Origin: Pristionchus mayeri
Taxonomy: Eukaryota; Nematoda; Chromadorea; Rhabditida; Neodiplogasteridae
Direction: 5' to 3'
DNA: 64,000 bases
Assembly: GCA_036245805.1 (NCBI GenBank)
Contig: BTRK01000006.1
Location: forward strand, 18,384,365 to 18,448,364
Within the stretch, counting starts at the first letter, position 1, and each line of letters begins with the position of its first letter. A program made the translations under genes and the position numbers. Shown piece after piece: positions 36,903 through 48,342 of the stretch. The notes under the pieces were generated by a model. The model made no database searches and had not been told where the DNA came from. It worked only from the letters and a program-made list of their open reading frames with translations.

Positions 36903-38566
36903 ATGTCTAAGGGGGACGAGGAGGTGATGATAGAAGTGCAATTGCCCGAGCACGACCAGGTAAGGGGACGCCGTTCTCATTTCATTCTTGTGCCGAAAGC
37001 TTTCAACAACTCCTTCTCATTCACTTCTACACACCTCTTTTTCGTGGTCACAATTTTTATCTTAATATTATCATATCTCGCACTAAAACATAAATTTCAC
37101 CCAGGACACAGTGAAGCTTTCTCAATTTTAGCATTCAACTTGGGCAGAGAATCGGCATGAGTCTTCTGGAGCTCCCGATCGAATTGCTGGAGGATATTTA
37201 CCAGTATTTGGATGGTAAATCGCTACTTGCCATGAGAAGCGTAAGTATGACAGAAGCATATTTCGAACAGTCATTCGAAAGGAGCATTTTATTTGGAATT
37301 GTTCTATGATATTTCAGGTCAACAAGTGGACTGAAATGTTGGCAAAACAAACCGTTCTCGGCAACAAGAACCATACATCAGAATTCAATTTGAGACTCAG
37401 AGAAAGTGATTCTTCTGTACAACGAAACTCCGGAAAGGTTAAATACTGCGCTTAACTGCTTTGAAGTTTCATATATTTCAGGCCAATACTTGCATAACAA
37501 TTGAGTTCACATTCGAAGGGGATAACTGTCTTCATTCAAAATTGTTTTTACTCTCGACTATAAAATCCCTTCAAGCTTCTAAACTGCACTACCATCCAAT
37601 GGTTAACTAGTGATATCGATTCTAAAAAATTTTCAACAACATCTTGCAGAAATTACGCTTACGAATGAGTAAATCAGCTACTGTTGACTTTTTCGACCGA
37701 TTGACTCCCCTACTGGGTCAATTTCACTGCTATCGCTTGGATGTTCATCCTCCCACACCGGAACTGAACTTTATCATGGAGACTGAAGAGTAAGTTGTTC
37801 TACACTAAAAATAAGTTACTTCTTAACAGAATATCAATACTGATTAATTCAGAAATATACACCAAACAAGATATATGCTTGAAATTGTGAATCAACTTCA
37901 AACTACTGGTGTTCGCGTTCAAATATGCACGCACATGCCAGGTTGTGCTTTACCGTAATCGTATACTTGTTTTCACCAGTAAGGTTTCCACACTTTCAGA
38001 ACTTTTTCTTCATCATCTGGCTGCACATGTGGACTCTATCTGGATCTCTGGATCGTCTCCCGTTAGAGATTCAGTCGTTCCTTTTAGTCTAGCCGCCTTT
38101 ATTTTGCGCAGACGTTGCTCTTTCCTTGACATGTCTGATTCAAACCTTGAAGTTGGGAGAATCGAATGCTGCATCATGCCCAGAGTAAGTATTTTTTTCA
38201 TTTCCTCCCCATTATAAAGTTCTTATTATGTCAATTCCAAATAAAGCGGGATTCGCGTAATTTCAGATTGTTACCGCAAGAAACCCAAACAAATCATTTT
38301 ATTTCCGCTGTCGAACGTCTGAGAAGTCGTTTCACCGGGAAGTTTCCCTCGGTGCTCAGAATTTCATAATTGAAGGTAGAAAGAAGAACGACCCTTCTTA
38401 TAATATAATCGAAGTCAAAGAAAATCCAATACCTAATCCAATGCCTAATAATGCACCCATTAATCCTCTTATTCGTTTCCCTGGCGGCGTAATTGGCCAC
38501 CACATCGTATGCATATTGAGTGGCATACTCGTCCTTTCTCTCATTATCCGACTTGTCTCTCCTTGA
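36903..38566 (+). CDS. F-box protein with C-terminal membrane segment
   Basis: Substrate adaptor of SCF ubiquitin ligases by family. Exons: 37148-37240, 37318-37437, 37482-37601, 37650-37789, 37853-37941, 38000-38184, 38267-38566. ATG at 37157 gives M-S-L-L-E-L-P-I-E-L-L and 345 residues, like the two paralogues downstream. An upstream exon 36903-36959 (M-S-K-G-D-E-E-V) joins in frame and could add 22 residues. Residues 1-45 are the F-box (L-P-x-E-L-L, then Y-L-D-G-K-S-L). The substrate-binding part is shared with the paralogues but I cannot name it. The last exon runs past the paralogues' ends through an Asn/Pro-rich linker (P-I-P-N-P-M-P-N-N) into about 25 hydrophobic residues (I-L-S-G-I-L-V-L-S-L-I-I) and stops at once. 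That predicts a tail-anchored F-box protein facing the cytosol. Confidence 0.85.
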
Positions 38567-38749
38567 TGTTCTGAATGCATGATGTACAAACTCATCGTTG
38601 ATGTCGTCCACATATTTGTTTGTTTACTATTTGTATGATTTACTATTTTTTTAGTTTAAAAACTTTTTACATCTGCATTTAAATTTACTCTTTCTATTGA
38701 TGATTATGAGAAAACGTCCCCCTACCTGGATCTTGTTTGATAAAATGTA

Positions 38750-39005
38750 TTAAAGCGGGACTATCAGCAAAACTAGCAAGGGCAAACTGACAACGCAGTT
38801 TCGAGACAATCGTAACCAGCAGCCCATTTTCAAAATTCCGATGTTGAAATCTCTGTTCAGAATTGAGTTATGGTTCCACTAAAACATTCAAAATTGGCCC
38901 TGACGCACAGGCAACGAGTGAGAGAGCATGCGACTTGAGGAGAGTTCTCTCCCTATTTGAAACATATTTCAACCAGGCGCGTTTTTGCTGAGGGTCCTGC
39001 TTTAA
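38750..39005. mobile_element. MITE, family with TTAAAG...CTTTAA ends
   Basis: Ends TTAAAGCGGGACTATCAGCA and, inverted, TTAAAGCAGGACCCTCAGCA; 256 bp, no ORF. Related elements sit at 40991-41363 and 43988-44237, and a piece at 34.0 kb. All are between or inside genes of this neighbourhood. Confidence 0.7.
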
Positions 39006-39424
39006 GGAAATAATAAACAATCCCGGATTTACACTCAAAATGAAAAATATCTTTTATGAGAATGCCAGAATGAGATATTAGAGAAGAAAGTAGTATTAAT
39101 TGTAACTTTATTGAAAACAAAGTCAAGGATCCAATCTGAAACATCACTTGTTTGCGCTCTCGAAATTGCCCCGCTTCTCGTGAATTTTCGACGCTAATGA
39201 GCATGTTGATTAATCGGAATCAGAAGCGTCCTTGCGATGCGGCCCGAAGGCATCTCATAAGTGGCGATGCGGCCAAGATTCCATCGCTAATGAGCGTCGA
39301 TCTGAAGTGGAAAAGGAGCGAGCAGTTCTGACCCTCTCAACTTTGCACATTATCTCGTGTCTCCCTCTCCCTCGACCAGAGGATCTCCCTTCTCGAGAAT
39401 TCATTTCATTCGCCTTCTTCACAG

Positions 39425-39925
39425 ATGCTGGGCCGTCGCAGCTTCTTCTCGCACGGTAAGTGCCTTTCAATGAATCCCTCTGGCCCGCTTTATTTCACTC
39501 TCTATCATCGGTAAATCACCCTTTGTCTGTCACTATTGTTAAAGAGTATTGGAAATTACTTCTAATAAGTGGAGATTAGTCCAATCCATAAATCTGTGAT
39601 TTAGGCTCCCTGTGGTGGTGTATTCTAGTGTGGTTCGCAGTCGGACTCGTCCTCGCCGAGTTCATTACAGCCATTGTTTTCATATAGTGAGCGATTGTTT
39701 AAATGTTTTTAAATTATTTTATTTCATAACCGAAGAATGCCGTAGTACCGTTGCAAAATCAGTATAAAATTGCCAGAGATAAAATATTGATTGAAAATAA
39801 TTATAATACTAAGTTAAAAATTTAGCTTGAGACGTCGCCAAGTGGCTCAACACCCTCAACACCCTCAACAACTCTTTCCCTCACCTCAACGACGAGAAAG
39901 CATTCTCTTAGCTATTTTTCAGTGA
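39425..39925 (+). CDS. Small single-TM protein (70 aa)
   Basis: Three exons, 39425-39455, 39605-39686, 39826-39925, with good donors and acceptors and consistent phase (213 nt, stop TGA). The start is M-L-G-R-R-S-F-F-S. A hydrophobic span of about 27 residues follows (L-W-W-C-I-L-V-W-F-A-V-G-L-V), then Y-L-R-R-R and a Gln/Pro/His-rich tail. Basic residues flank both sides of the membrane span. The ATG directly follows an acceptor-like CACAG, so an upstream leader exon is possible. Not recognised as any family. It lies between two F-box genes on the same strand but shows no similarity to them. Confidence 0.55.
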
Positions 39926-40990
39926 TAAACATTTGTTGTGAGATGACTTTTCCCGAGCAGTCTATGAAATACATACTGTTAGAGATCAAATGCTCTCTGA
40001 TTCAAATGTTCTCTCGGGTCAATTTCACTTACCGGAAAAAAATGAGATTTCAAAATGTACATTCGAAATTGTCTGATTCTTACTCGAACGAACTTTGATT
40101 TTTAGGTTCTTCTTATTAATTGAGCTTTGCCTGAGGGCTCAGAGGATGAGAAACATTGCAAGATCAGCACCAGAGGGAATTACGATCTAATCTGGAAGGA
40201 GCAGGAGCATTTCTTTATCTAGTTATAATTTCAGTATCTCCTGAGTATCAATGAATCTTCCGGAGCTCCCGATCGAATTGCTGGAGAACATTTACCAATA
40301 CTTGGACGGAAAATCGCTGCTTGCATTGAGAGGCGTATGTTATAAACTTTAATTGTAAGCTCCGCCCACGCTGTTTCACTATACTGTGCAGCATCAGTGT
40401 AATCTCTCTTCTGTTAATGGATACAGCATGTCCTTTCAGGTGAATAAGCTCACGAAGTCGTTGGCTGAAGTGACTGTCCTCACTGACAGACATATTCCAA
40501 TGATTGACTGCCTCAAGATCAGTGCTAAAGATGATATAGGGGAACGGTGCAAAGAGGTTTGTTGTTTATCCATAATACGAACATATTTTACAAAAAAATA
40601 ATTTCAGGTCTAACCCAGTGTCACGGTTGAATTTTCATTCGAAGACAGCAATTGTCTTTATTCGAAGCTTTTCTTACTCTCGGCAGTTGAATTCCTCGAA
40701 ATATCTGGATTTCAGTACGATTCTAAGGTTTGTATAAAACCGATGATATAGATAGAGACCGCAGGCTCCGCCCACTTAGAGGGAGAAAGGGTTGCCTAAA
40801 AAACTGGCCCGAGCGACTACAATGCGAATTCGCAACCTAAAAATTTGAAAAAAATATTTTTGTGTAGGGCTGAGGAGCCTCTACAAACGACAGGGTACCC
40901 GTCATTAAAAAACCTGTCAGAAATATGCCATAAGTATTGATTTAGGGTTAAGAATGTGTTATATTGGATGATTAGAGCGATTCGTATGTC

Positions 40991-41363
40991 AAAAAGAAGG
41001 ATTGTCAGCAAAATTGAAATTTTGACGTTATCATAACCATGACCGACCTTTGTACAACCATAAGAGATTCTGAAAATTTCAAATGCCTATCTCTATTTTG
41101 AACCGAGTTATCATTCGTTGGCAGAATGCCAAGGAGGGCTTGAAGGGAAGGGACGGGCGGGAATTCAAATATCTAGAAGATTTTTCAAAAACTGGTGGGA
41201 TTCGAACCCGCAACCTTCTGATTACGCGGCGACTGTTTTACCACTGAGCTATGCGATTGACCTTTGCCTATCCTCTTTGCTCGCTCTATGATCGTTGGAT
41301 GATTGTCTAGGTCATGGTTATGAAAGCGTCAAAAATTTAACTTTGCTGACACTCCTTCTTTAA
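40991..41363. mobile_element. MITE carrying a tRNA-like segment
   Basis: Ends AAAAAGAAGGATTGTCAGCA and, inverted, TTAAAGAAGGAGTGTCAGCA, same family as 38750-39005, but longer because of an internal segment (41192-41256) that resembles a tRNA on the - strand. It lies in an intron of the dead F-box gene. Confidence 0.7.
41192..41256 (-). other. tRNA-like segment (pol III A and B boxes)
   Basis: On - it has AGCTCAGTGGTA (A box) and GGTTCGAATCC (B box), the normal internal promoter of a tRNA gene, and a T-arm GCGGG-TTCGAAT-CCC. The acceptor stem does not pair, the D-arm end is AAAACAG instead of GAGC, and the anticodon arm is poor. So it is a tRNA relic or a SINE head, not a working tRNA. Confidence 0.65.
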
Positions 41364-42207
41364 CGCGGGCATGGTCTACTCTATTTTCCCTTAATGTAGG
41401 CGTCGATTGACATCGAAATCATAATTTTAGGAATTTTCTCTGATTTGTAGTTTTATTTTTAAGGTTGACGAACGCGCGCAAATGGGAGTGCAAGGGGCGG
41501 AGTCCGAGCGCGCTCGTACGCCTTGTCTCTCACCCGGCGTGTGTAGAGAGCGTTTGCCTCTATGAATAAAATTCGGAACCTCACTCTTGGCGTGGCTGCG
41601 AGCTACAGCGGAGCGCGGAAGCTCTGCCCAAATTTTTTGCGATCTGAATGAGATCGGAGACGAATAGTTCCCGTCTCGGTTTACGGCGTGCTCCCACCAT
41701 GCGTCTTTCAAAGTGTTTTCAAGCGATAACATGGGTTAGAGATGAGATATCGATAAACGGCAAAAAGTATGACTTTAATGATACCCAGAGGTATTCATTG
41801 GACACTGAAAATGATTCGAATGAACAAATCGGCAAGGTGCCTTGCGGTCTCTAGATATAGAAACTCGACGTCTTTTTTTAGAAAATCTCGGCAACCCTAA
41901 CGAAGGCGGATACGATATCATGCTTCAATCGACTCACTCCACTCATGGGTGAATTCGTGTGCAACGGCCTTCAATTTTATCCTCCAACGCCGCATATTTT
42001 GACTCTTACGGCGTCGTTTTTGAAAGGAAAAACAGTGCGCGATCTGAGATTCCAATTGGATGATTCGGGAAGAACCATGTAAGTTCTAAAGGATTAATGT
42101 TTTCGAAAAAATATATTTGACAGTGTAAAATAGAAAATTTCAGGCAATACCTGCTTGATATCGTCAATAATTTCCATTGCACTGATGTTCACGTCAAAAT
42201 GGGTTAT

Positions 42208-43252
42208 CAGTGCGTTCGCGTAAGAATAGCATACCCACAGGTACAGCAAAATAGGCAGTTTGGGATTTTAACAGTTTCTGGTACCTGATGATCCCCTCTT
42301 TCCATTTTTATACTTGTCAAGGGTTCAAATCAATAATTTGCATAATTACTCATGCTCAAAGATATGTACCCAAAATTCCTAAAATTTCGCCACTTGTCGC
42401 ATAATTTGTCTAAAATTATGAAAACTTGGGACTAGGCCTTTTTTGATGCGCTCTATCCGCCTATGTTGTTTATTCATGCAAAATCGGAAGTTTAATTTTC
42501 ATCAATTTTTCGAAGATTTCTTTCTCGAAAACAAAGCCGAACACATAGCTGGATTTTGCAAATGTTTTCAACCTTGATGAGATCTAACTGCAAAATATTT
42601 TGGACGCGATTTAATGGTTGTAATAATAGTTTTAAATGTGGCTGAAAACTTTCATCACAGCCGTATCCTTCGCCGAATTCGAACGTGTTTCAGGATTATT
42701 TGATAATGTCGCTCCTCCATTGAAGGAGATCCTCTGCCGTCCATATTATGTGGCATTGAAACACATTCGAATTTGATCAACGAGTAGGCGGGGGTGAAAG
42801 TTTTCAGTCACATGAAAAACTATCATTACAACCATTAAATCGCTTCCAAAATTTTTAGTAGGTGGATCTCATCAAAGAGGAAAACATATGTAAAATCCAG
42901 CTATGTTTTCGGCTTTGTTTTCGAGAAAAAAATCTTCGAAAAATTGATGAAAATTTAAACTTCCGATTTTGCATGAATAAACAACATAGGCGGATAGAGC
43001 GCTTCAAAATAGGTCTATAGCTATGTTTTCAGAATTTTAGGAAATTTTTCAGCCTAGTTGCGAATCAAAAAAGTTAAAAAGTGCATAACTTCAAGCGTCA
43101 TTAATTATGCAAATTAGTCTTTCTGAAACATGACAAGTACAGAAATCGAAAGAGGGTGCCTGTAGCTATCAGAAACTCAAAAAAATTCAAAGTGCCTCTT
43201 TTTGATGTGCCGGATTTATCGAATATTGTGCGATTCTTAGGCGAACGCACTG
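42208..43252. mobile_element. Long foldback element inserted in an F-box exon
   Basis: Termini CAGTGCGTTCGC / GCGAACGCACTG, flanked by TTAT (42204-42207 and 43253-43256). The two arms are inverted repeats along most of the 1045 bp (for example CATAGGCGGATAGAGCG and its complement at about 42450 and 43000), folding around a centre near 42730. There is no ORF. The CAGTG terminus with a 4-bp duplication does not let me name the superfamily. Confidence 0.8.
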
Positions 43253-43987
43253 TTATGATGTTCCGGGTAATAATACAATCCTATTAGACATATTAAATAA
43301 AACAATATTCATTTATTTTATTTGTTAATTTGCACTTGCAAATCGCCATCTATTTCAGCTATTTACTTCGTCATGCTCTCCAAGGTCGTAGATTCTATTT
43401 GGATCTCGGGCGAAAAGCGAATCATAGACTTGAGAGACAGGTCGATAAATACATACGAACTCGCATATCGCATTCTGAGCGGAAGATGCTCGTATCTCGA
43501 CATCTGCAATACAGAAGATGAAATGGACATTGACTACGGATGTGAACTTGGCGGAGTACGTAGTTGTTTTATTGAAAAATTACTTATTTAGCACGTTTAT
43601 ATCTGATAATTTGTAGAGTTTGGCTTCGAACAATAATCCATTTTACTTCATCGCTCGGACTTCTGATGATTTCTTCCGCGAAAAAGCGACCTACGTTGCC
43701 ATCGACTTCATCGTTGAAGTTAAGGTCGACGAATCGACTTCGAAGAAGATCATCGAAGTCAGAGATAAGAGAATCACCAGAAGGAAATAAACACTTGGCT
43801 CCCTTTCGACATTCCTCACTTCAATTATTCGTATTAATTATACGTGCTCATTTCATCCATTGCATATTGTTGAACTAGCAAGAATAAAGTTGATAATGCA
43901 TAAACTACTTCATTGTGCAAACTTGTTGCAAAAAGTTCTTCAATTGTCCCTAGCATGAAATCACTACAGTCGGCGAGGTTCTGTACA

Positions 43988-44237
43988 ATAAAGGAGGACT
44001 TCCAGCAAACCTAACTAGCCCAAACTGTCAACCTAGTTTCGCGAAAATCGTAATCCAAATCGTCACTTTCGAAATTCCGTAATTTACATAATTTCGAGTT
44101 ATGGTTGTTTTAGGCCTTCACAAAATTACCCTGCCGCACATGCAATGGGTGAGAGAGCAGAATGTAATGAGAGAGTGCCATCTCATTCGTAATCGCGAAG
44201 ATTGATTCGAGAGGTTTTGCTGTCAATCCTCCTTTAA
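43988..44237. mobile_element. MITE, TTAAAGGAGGA family member
   Basis: About 250 bp between F-box genes 2 and 3. Ends AATAAAGGAGGACTTCCAGC and, inverted, TTTAAAGGAGGATTGACAGC. The interior contains GAGTTATGGTT, also found in the 38.75-kb copy. Confidence 0.65.
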
Positions 44238-44753
44238 ATTTGGCATAGCCCTGGTCACTGTAAGCAATTATCAGAATGACTCAGAATGGGAGGCATCTGA
44301 AAAAAGATACACAACTTTGATATGAAAGATTTTACAATAAAATCAAAAAATAACTTTGCTTCTTCTCATTATTCTACGTAGTTGACTTCTTATGATTTTT
44401 TGATGATTTCAGTTCCGTATTCCACGGTTTAATTCATCGAACTTCATTTATTGCTCTTGTAAACATCACTCAAGCAAGCTATGCCAGGGGGGGGGGAGTG
44501 GTTGAAGTGATGAAGAATCCGACCAGAGGGGATTCCGATCTCGCTTCACACTGGAAGCATCCAGTCTTGTGATTAGAACATCTATGACTCTGTTCATTCA
44601 CTCATTCATTTACTCTCACTTTGTCTCCACTTGTGTGCTCTCTCTCTCTTTCTTTATTCTCTTTTGTCATTTTTAATTCAAAATTATTATCTGATATCCT
44701 TGATATTTTAAAATATTTTGTTATAGTTTCAACTCACATCTCCTCTATTCGCC

Positions 44754-46314
44754 ATGAGTCTTCCTGAGCTCCCGATGGAATTGCTAGAGAACATCTTCCA
44801 GCACTTGGACGGACAATCGCTGCAAGCTTTGAGAGGGGTAAGCACTTGTAATAGTAATAATGATGGCAAACTCTGCCCACTTAGGAAATTACGTTGTGTT
44901 CTCACTTATTTATTATAGGACAGGGAACTTTTTTTATTTCATTGATCATCACTCGTTCAGGTAAACCAATTGACGAAATCGGTCACGGAAGTGACCGTTC
45001 TCAATATCGAGAAGAATCCTGTGATCGATCGACTCGTCCTCAGACAAAATGAGATCCTCTATCAACGGCTCTTCGCGGAGGTTCGATACAATTGAAAAAA
45101 AAAAACAAAATATTAAATTGAAAAATAAATAATGTTAACCTAATAATAATTTCAGGCCAATGACGATATCACAATCGAACTCACTTTTGAAAAAGAAAAT
45201 CGAATTCTATCGAAGGTGTACTTCCTCTCAGCCATGACCTATCTTCAGGTCCCTGGGATCTTCTTCCAGCCCAAGGTGAGAAAACAAACATTTCGAATTA
45301 CTCCACTCGCATGATTTTAAGAACCTCTTGGGGGTACCTATCCTCCATAAATTTGGAAAGTGATTTAGACATTTGTCTTCCGCTCAGTCCCATTAAGTAA
45401 TCTGTTTTTGTAGAAATTGTGCGTGACACTGCGGAAGATTGAAGTGCCCTCATTCCTCGATCGCTTGGCTTCTTTGATGGGCCAATTCGAGTGCAACGGC
45501 CTTGAATTCTACCCTCAAATTCCTGAAATATTGGCACTCACGTCGACGTTCTTCGGAGTCGAACCTGTCGATGAACTGACATTCACCATGGACTCGAAAC
45601 ATTCTGAGTAGGTTTGATAATTTTTTAAAATTATAATAAAATTAATTTACTATAATATTAATATGTTTAAGTGATGAGAACATTTCAGAAAGTATCTGCC
45701 CCAAGTAATTGCTCAACTCCACTCCACTTCTGTTCGACTCAATCTCGTTAAATCGATTCCAAGTATGTAATTTTTCCATATTTTAATTTTCCTAATTATT
45801 CATAACAAGACAATTCGATGCGTAAATAATTTTCCTCAATTTCAGAAGTTTGTCTGTACAAGCTGGCTAAAGTCGTCGACTCGATCTCGATTTCTTCCAC
45901 TGGCGAATTCATGGGCTGGTCTGACGACGTGGCGACTGGGCCTTGCCCATACGGCATTGCCAAACCTACCGCGGACTACAATTTGAAGCATGTAGCTTTC
46001 AACATCCTCAATAAGCGATGCTCCTATCTCGACGTGTCCGGATTATCGCTCGAAATGGATCGCTTCAATGGAGAATTTCTGCAAAATGTAAGGTTTTAGA
46101 ATATTTATTTTGCTGTTTGCATAACAAATAATGGTAATATTTGCAGATGATACAGTGCAGATTCCCCGACAAGTCCTTCTATTTCTCCGCTCGGACTTCT
46201 GACAAACCTTTCTCTAAACTAACACTCTCCATTGGCATTACTTGGGTCGTCGAAGTGACTAAGGCCGAAACGATCATTGAAGTCAGAGATTTGGACGTAC
46301 ATCGAAGAAAGTGA
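44754..46314 (+). CDS. F-box protein, paralogue 3 (333 aa)
   Basis: Exons 44754-44837, 44961-45080, 45156-45275, 45414-45607, 45689-45762, 45846-46087, 46147-46314, in phase, stop TGA. Start M-S-L-P-E-L-P-M-E-L-L-E-N-I-F, an F-box in the first 45 residues, then the same substrate-side region as paralogues 1 and 2 (R-L-A-S-L-M-G-Q-F-E-C-N-G-L near residue 125; C-S-Y-L-D-V before the last exon; R-T-S-D and I-I-E-V-R-D in it). It ends V-H-R-R-K with no membrane segment, so that feature of paralogue 1 is derived. A predicted SCF adaptor; target unknown. The intact state supports selection on this copy. Confidence 0.88.
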
Positions 46315-46504
46315 ACTACCCAACTCAATTAAATGATATTTATCACTTGTAGTCAAGTCGCGTATTCTATTGGTTCTCAAATTTTTGTATCATTGTTATG
46401 CGAAAATAAATATTTTTTCTTTGAACACATTTAGTCTGACTGTGAGGGCAGTGAGAGATAGCAAGAATCCTTCCAGGAGGGGATTATATCACCAATATTT
46501 TTTA

Positions 46505-47944
46505 ACAGACCGTCCATGAGAGAACGTAAGAGGTAGTAAACTCATTGATGGATGCGCGCGAGAGAGCGCTAAATAGAGGGGAAGGGGCAGAGGTCAGGCT
46601 GCGAGAGCGCCAGACGGATAGAGCGCGCGCTCTCAGGGGATTCTAGCCCGATTTTGCCAACTTCCATGCTCTGTAGCGCGCTTTAACGAAAAGATAGAAA
46701 CTCACTTTCAACAGATAAAATGCTTAGCTTGATCTCCTCTACATTTCTAGCTATGAGGTAGGACGCTATGCCTATTGTGACCGGAACTACAGTATTCGTC
46801 CAAATTGCGACCGACAAAATCGGTTTTTTGGGCCTAGCATTTTTAGATCGATATCTCGTGAGCTCTAATGTGGAAATTCGTTTTCTACGAGTGAAAAGAC
46901 ACTAGAAAATTTATTACTTTTGAAATTCTGTGATGCTTAAATTTTCGACCCCAAAATTGGTGGGATACTGTATCTTTTTCAAAACCGACCTAGAACCTTA
47001 GCTATTGGTGCCTGTGTTCCTAACTTTGGACCCTCACAAGGGAACCACATTTCTAGGGGAAAGTCAAACGTAAATTTGCTGTTGTCACTGGATACTGACC
47101 CCTATTGGAAGACCATCCAATATCTAACATCATTGGATAGTTGCTTCCTAAGAGCCGGAAATCAATTGTGAAAATGCGTGTGCAAATGAACACGAAATTC
47201 TCGTTCTTCTTGCCCATACTAGTGTGCTAGTCTTGGAAGGTCCCTCCTATCAGTTCGAATGGCGCAGGAGGTTGTGCGGTTGTTCATTTTGCTGAAAATC
47301 GGGGGTTCAACCCACGATACCTGTGGCATCTTTTGCTTGTTTTTCCTTCACTTTCTGACTTGTCATGTGAATGCTTTTCCCTGATTGAAGCATGTTTTCA
47401 CCATTTTTGACAGGTTTTATGCTCTATAAGAATAATGAATCATTGGAAGATGACGATTCTGCAGTATACGGTTGTCAAAAATGGCGAAAACATGTTTCAC
47501 TCGAGGAAGCGCATTCATGTGAAAAGTCAGATGGTGAAAGAAAAAAAGCAAAAGATGCTACTGCTGTAGGGGATTGAACCTTCGACTTTCAGCAAAATGA
47601 ACAACCGCACAACCTCCTGCGCCATCCGAACTGATAGAAGCGGCCTTCCAAGAATAGCACACTAGCCTGGGCAAGAAGAACGAGAATTTCGAGTGCATTT
47701 GCACACACATTTTCAAATCGATTTCCGGGTCTTAGGAAACAACTATCCAATTATGTTAGATATTGGTTGGTCTTCCATTAGAGGTCAGTATCCAGTGGCA
47801 ACATCAAATGTACGTTTGACTTTCCCCTAGAAATGCGGTTCCCTTGTCACTTCAGAAAAAAATTGCCGGAATATTCTAATTTTTACCATCCGAGCACCCC
47901 TCCCAGTTGTTACGTTTTCTCGTGGACGGTCTGTTAAGCATACA
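46505..47944. mobile_element. Long foldback element with tRNA-like boxes in both arms
   Basis: Termini ACAGACCGTCCATGAGAGAA / TTTTCTCGTGGACGGTCTGT, flanked by TA. The arms, roughly 46505-47400 and 47470-47944, are partly complementary. The best-kept part is 47060-47400 against 47480-47840. Both arms hold the same tRNA-like piece in opposite orientation: 47259-47325 (+) and 47569-47628 (-). No ORF of note. The centre carries GTTTTCACCATTTTTGACAG and its inverse. Confidence 0.75.
47259..47325 (+). other. tRNA-like segment in a foldback arm
   Basis: TGGCGCAGGAGG fits an A box and GGGGTTCAACCC a B box, 35-40 bp apart. Stems are not convincingly paired, so probably a tRNA-derived relic. An inverted copy lies at 47569-47628 (GGATTGAACC, CCTCCTGCGCCA). 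Confidence 0.5.
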
Positions 47945-48342
47945 ATCAATAACGAAGGAGCAATTAAGAAGTCTATGTTTGTTTCCGTAAGTCTTTTTCT
48001 TGTATCATGGGATCACTCCAGGAAAGATGAACATGATCGGGAGCGAATCAATGTTGAGTCTCAATAGGTTTGGAAATGTGTAATACATCAAATTGTTTCG
48101 AGTCATGCATCGTGATACAAATGAATCATATTTCCCTTCTTATCAGGATTCCGAATTCTCATCAGGTGACACCCGTGATTGATGTTTTAGAGGTAAACGT
48201 TTTTCGTAATGCACTACACTGTCCAGTATGTAACCTTTCAGCCAACTACAATACGAATCAGATGTTCAGATAAGCTCAATAACAGCGAAGCCACTTTTTT
48301 ATCCCATTGTAAGCGTGTTAGCCCTCTTCTGCTCTCTTCTCT

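Larger units (their letters stand above)
40251..43790 (+). pseudogene. F-box paralogue 2, stop codon and transposon insertion
   Basis: Exons matching the other two F-box genes: 40251-40334 (M-N-L-P-E-L-P-I-E-L-L), 40440-40556, 40608-40738, 41882-42078, 42144-42207 continued after an insertion at 43257, 43359-43555, 43617-43790 (TAA). Two lesions. Exon 3 opens GTC TAA, an in-frame stop at 40611-40613 where the paralogues have an Asn codon. Exon 5 is split by a 1045-bp element with a TTAT duplication. The other splice sites and the final exon (I-I-E-V-R-D-K-R) are well kept, so loss was recent or the locus makes a short product (F-box only, about 67 residues). Confidence 0.8.

Noticed and set aside
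41192..41256. A working tRNA gene on the - strand
   Set aside because: The A and B boxes fit, but the acceptor stem does not pair and the D and anticodon arms are poor. Listed as a relic inside a MITE.
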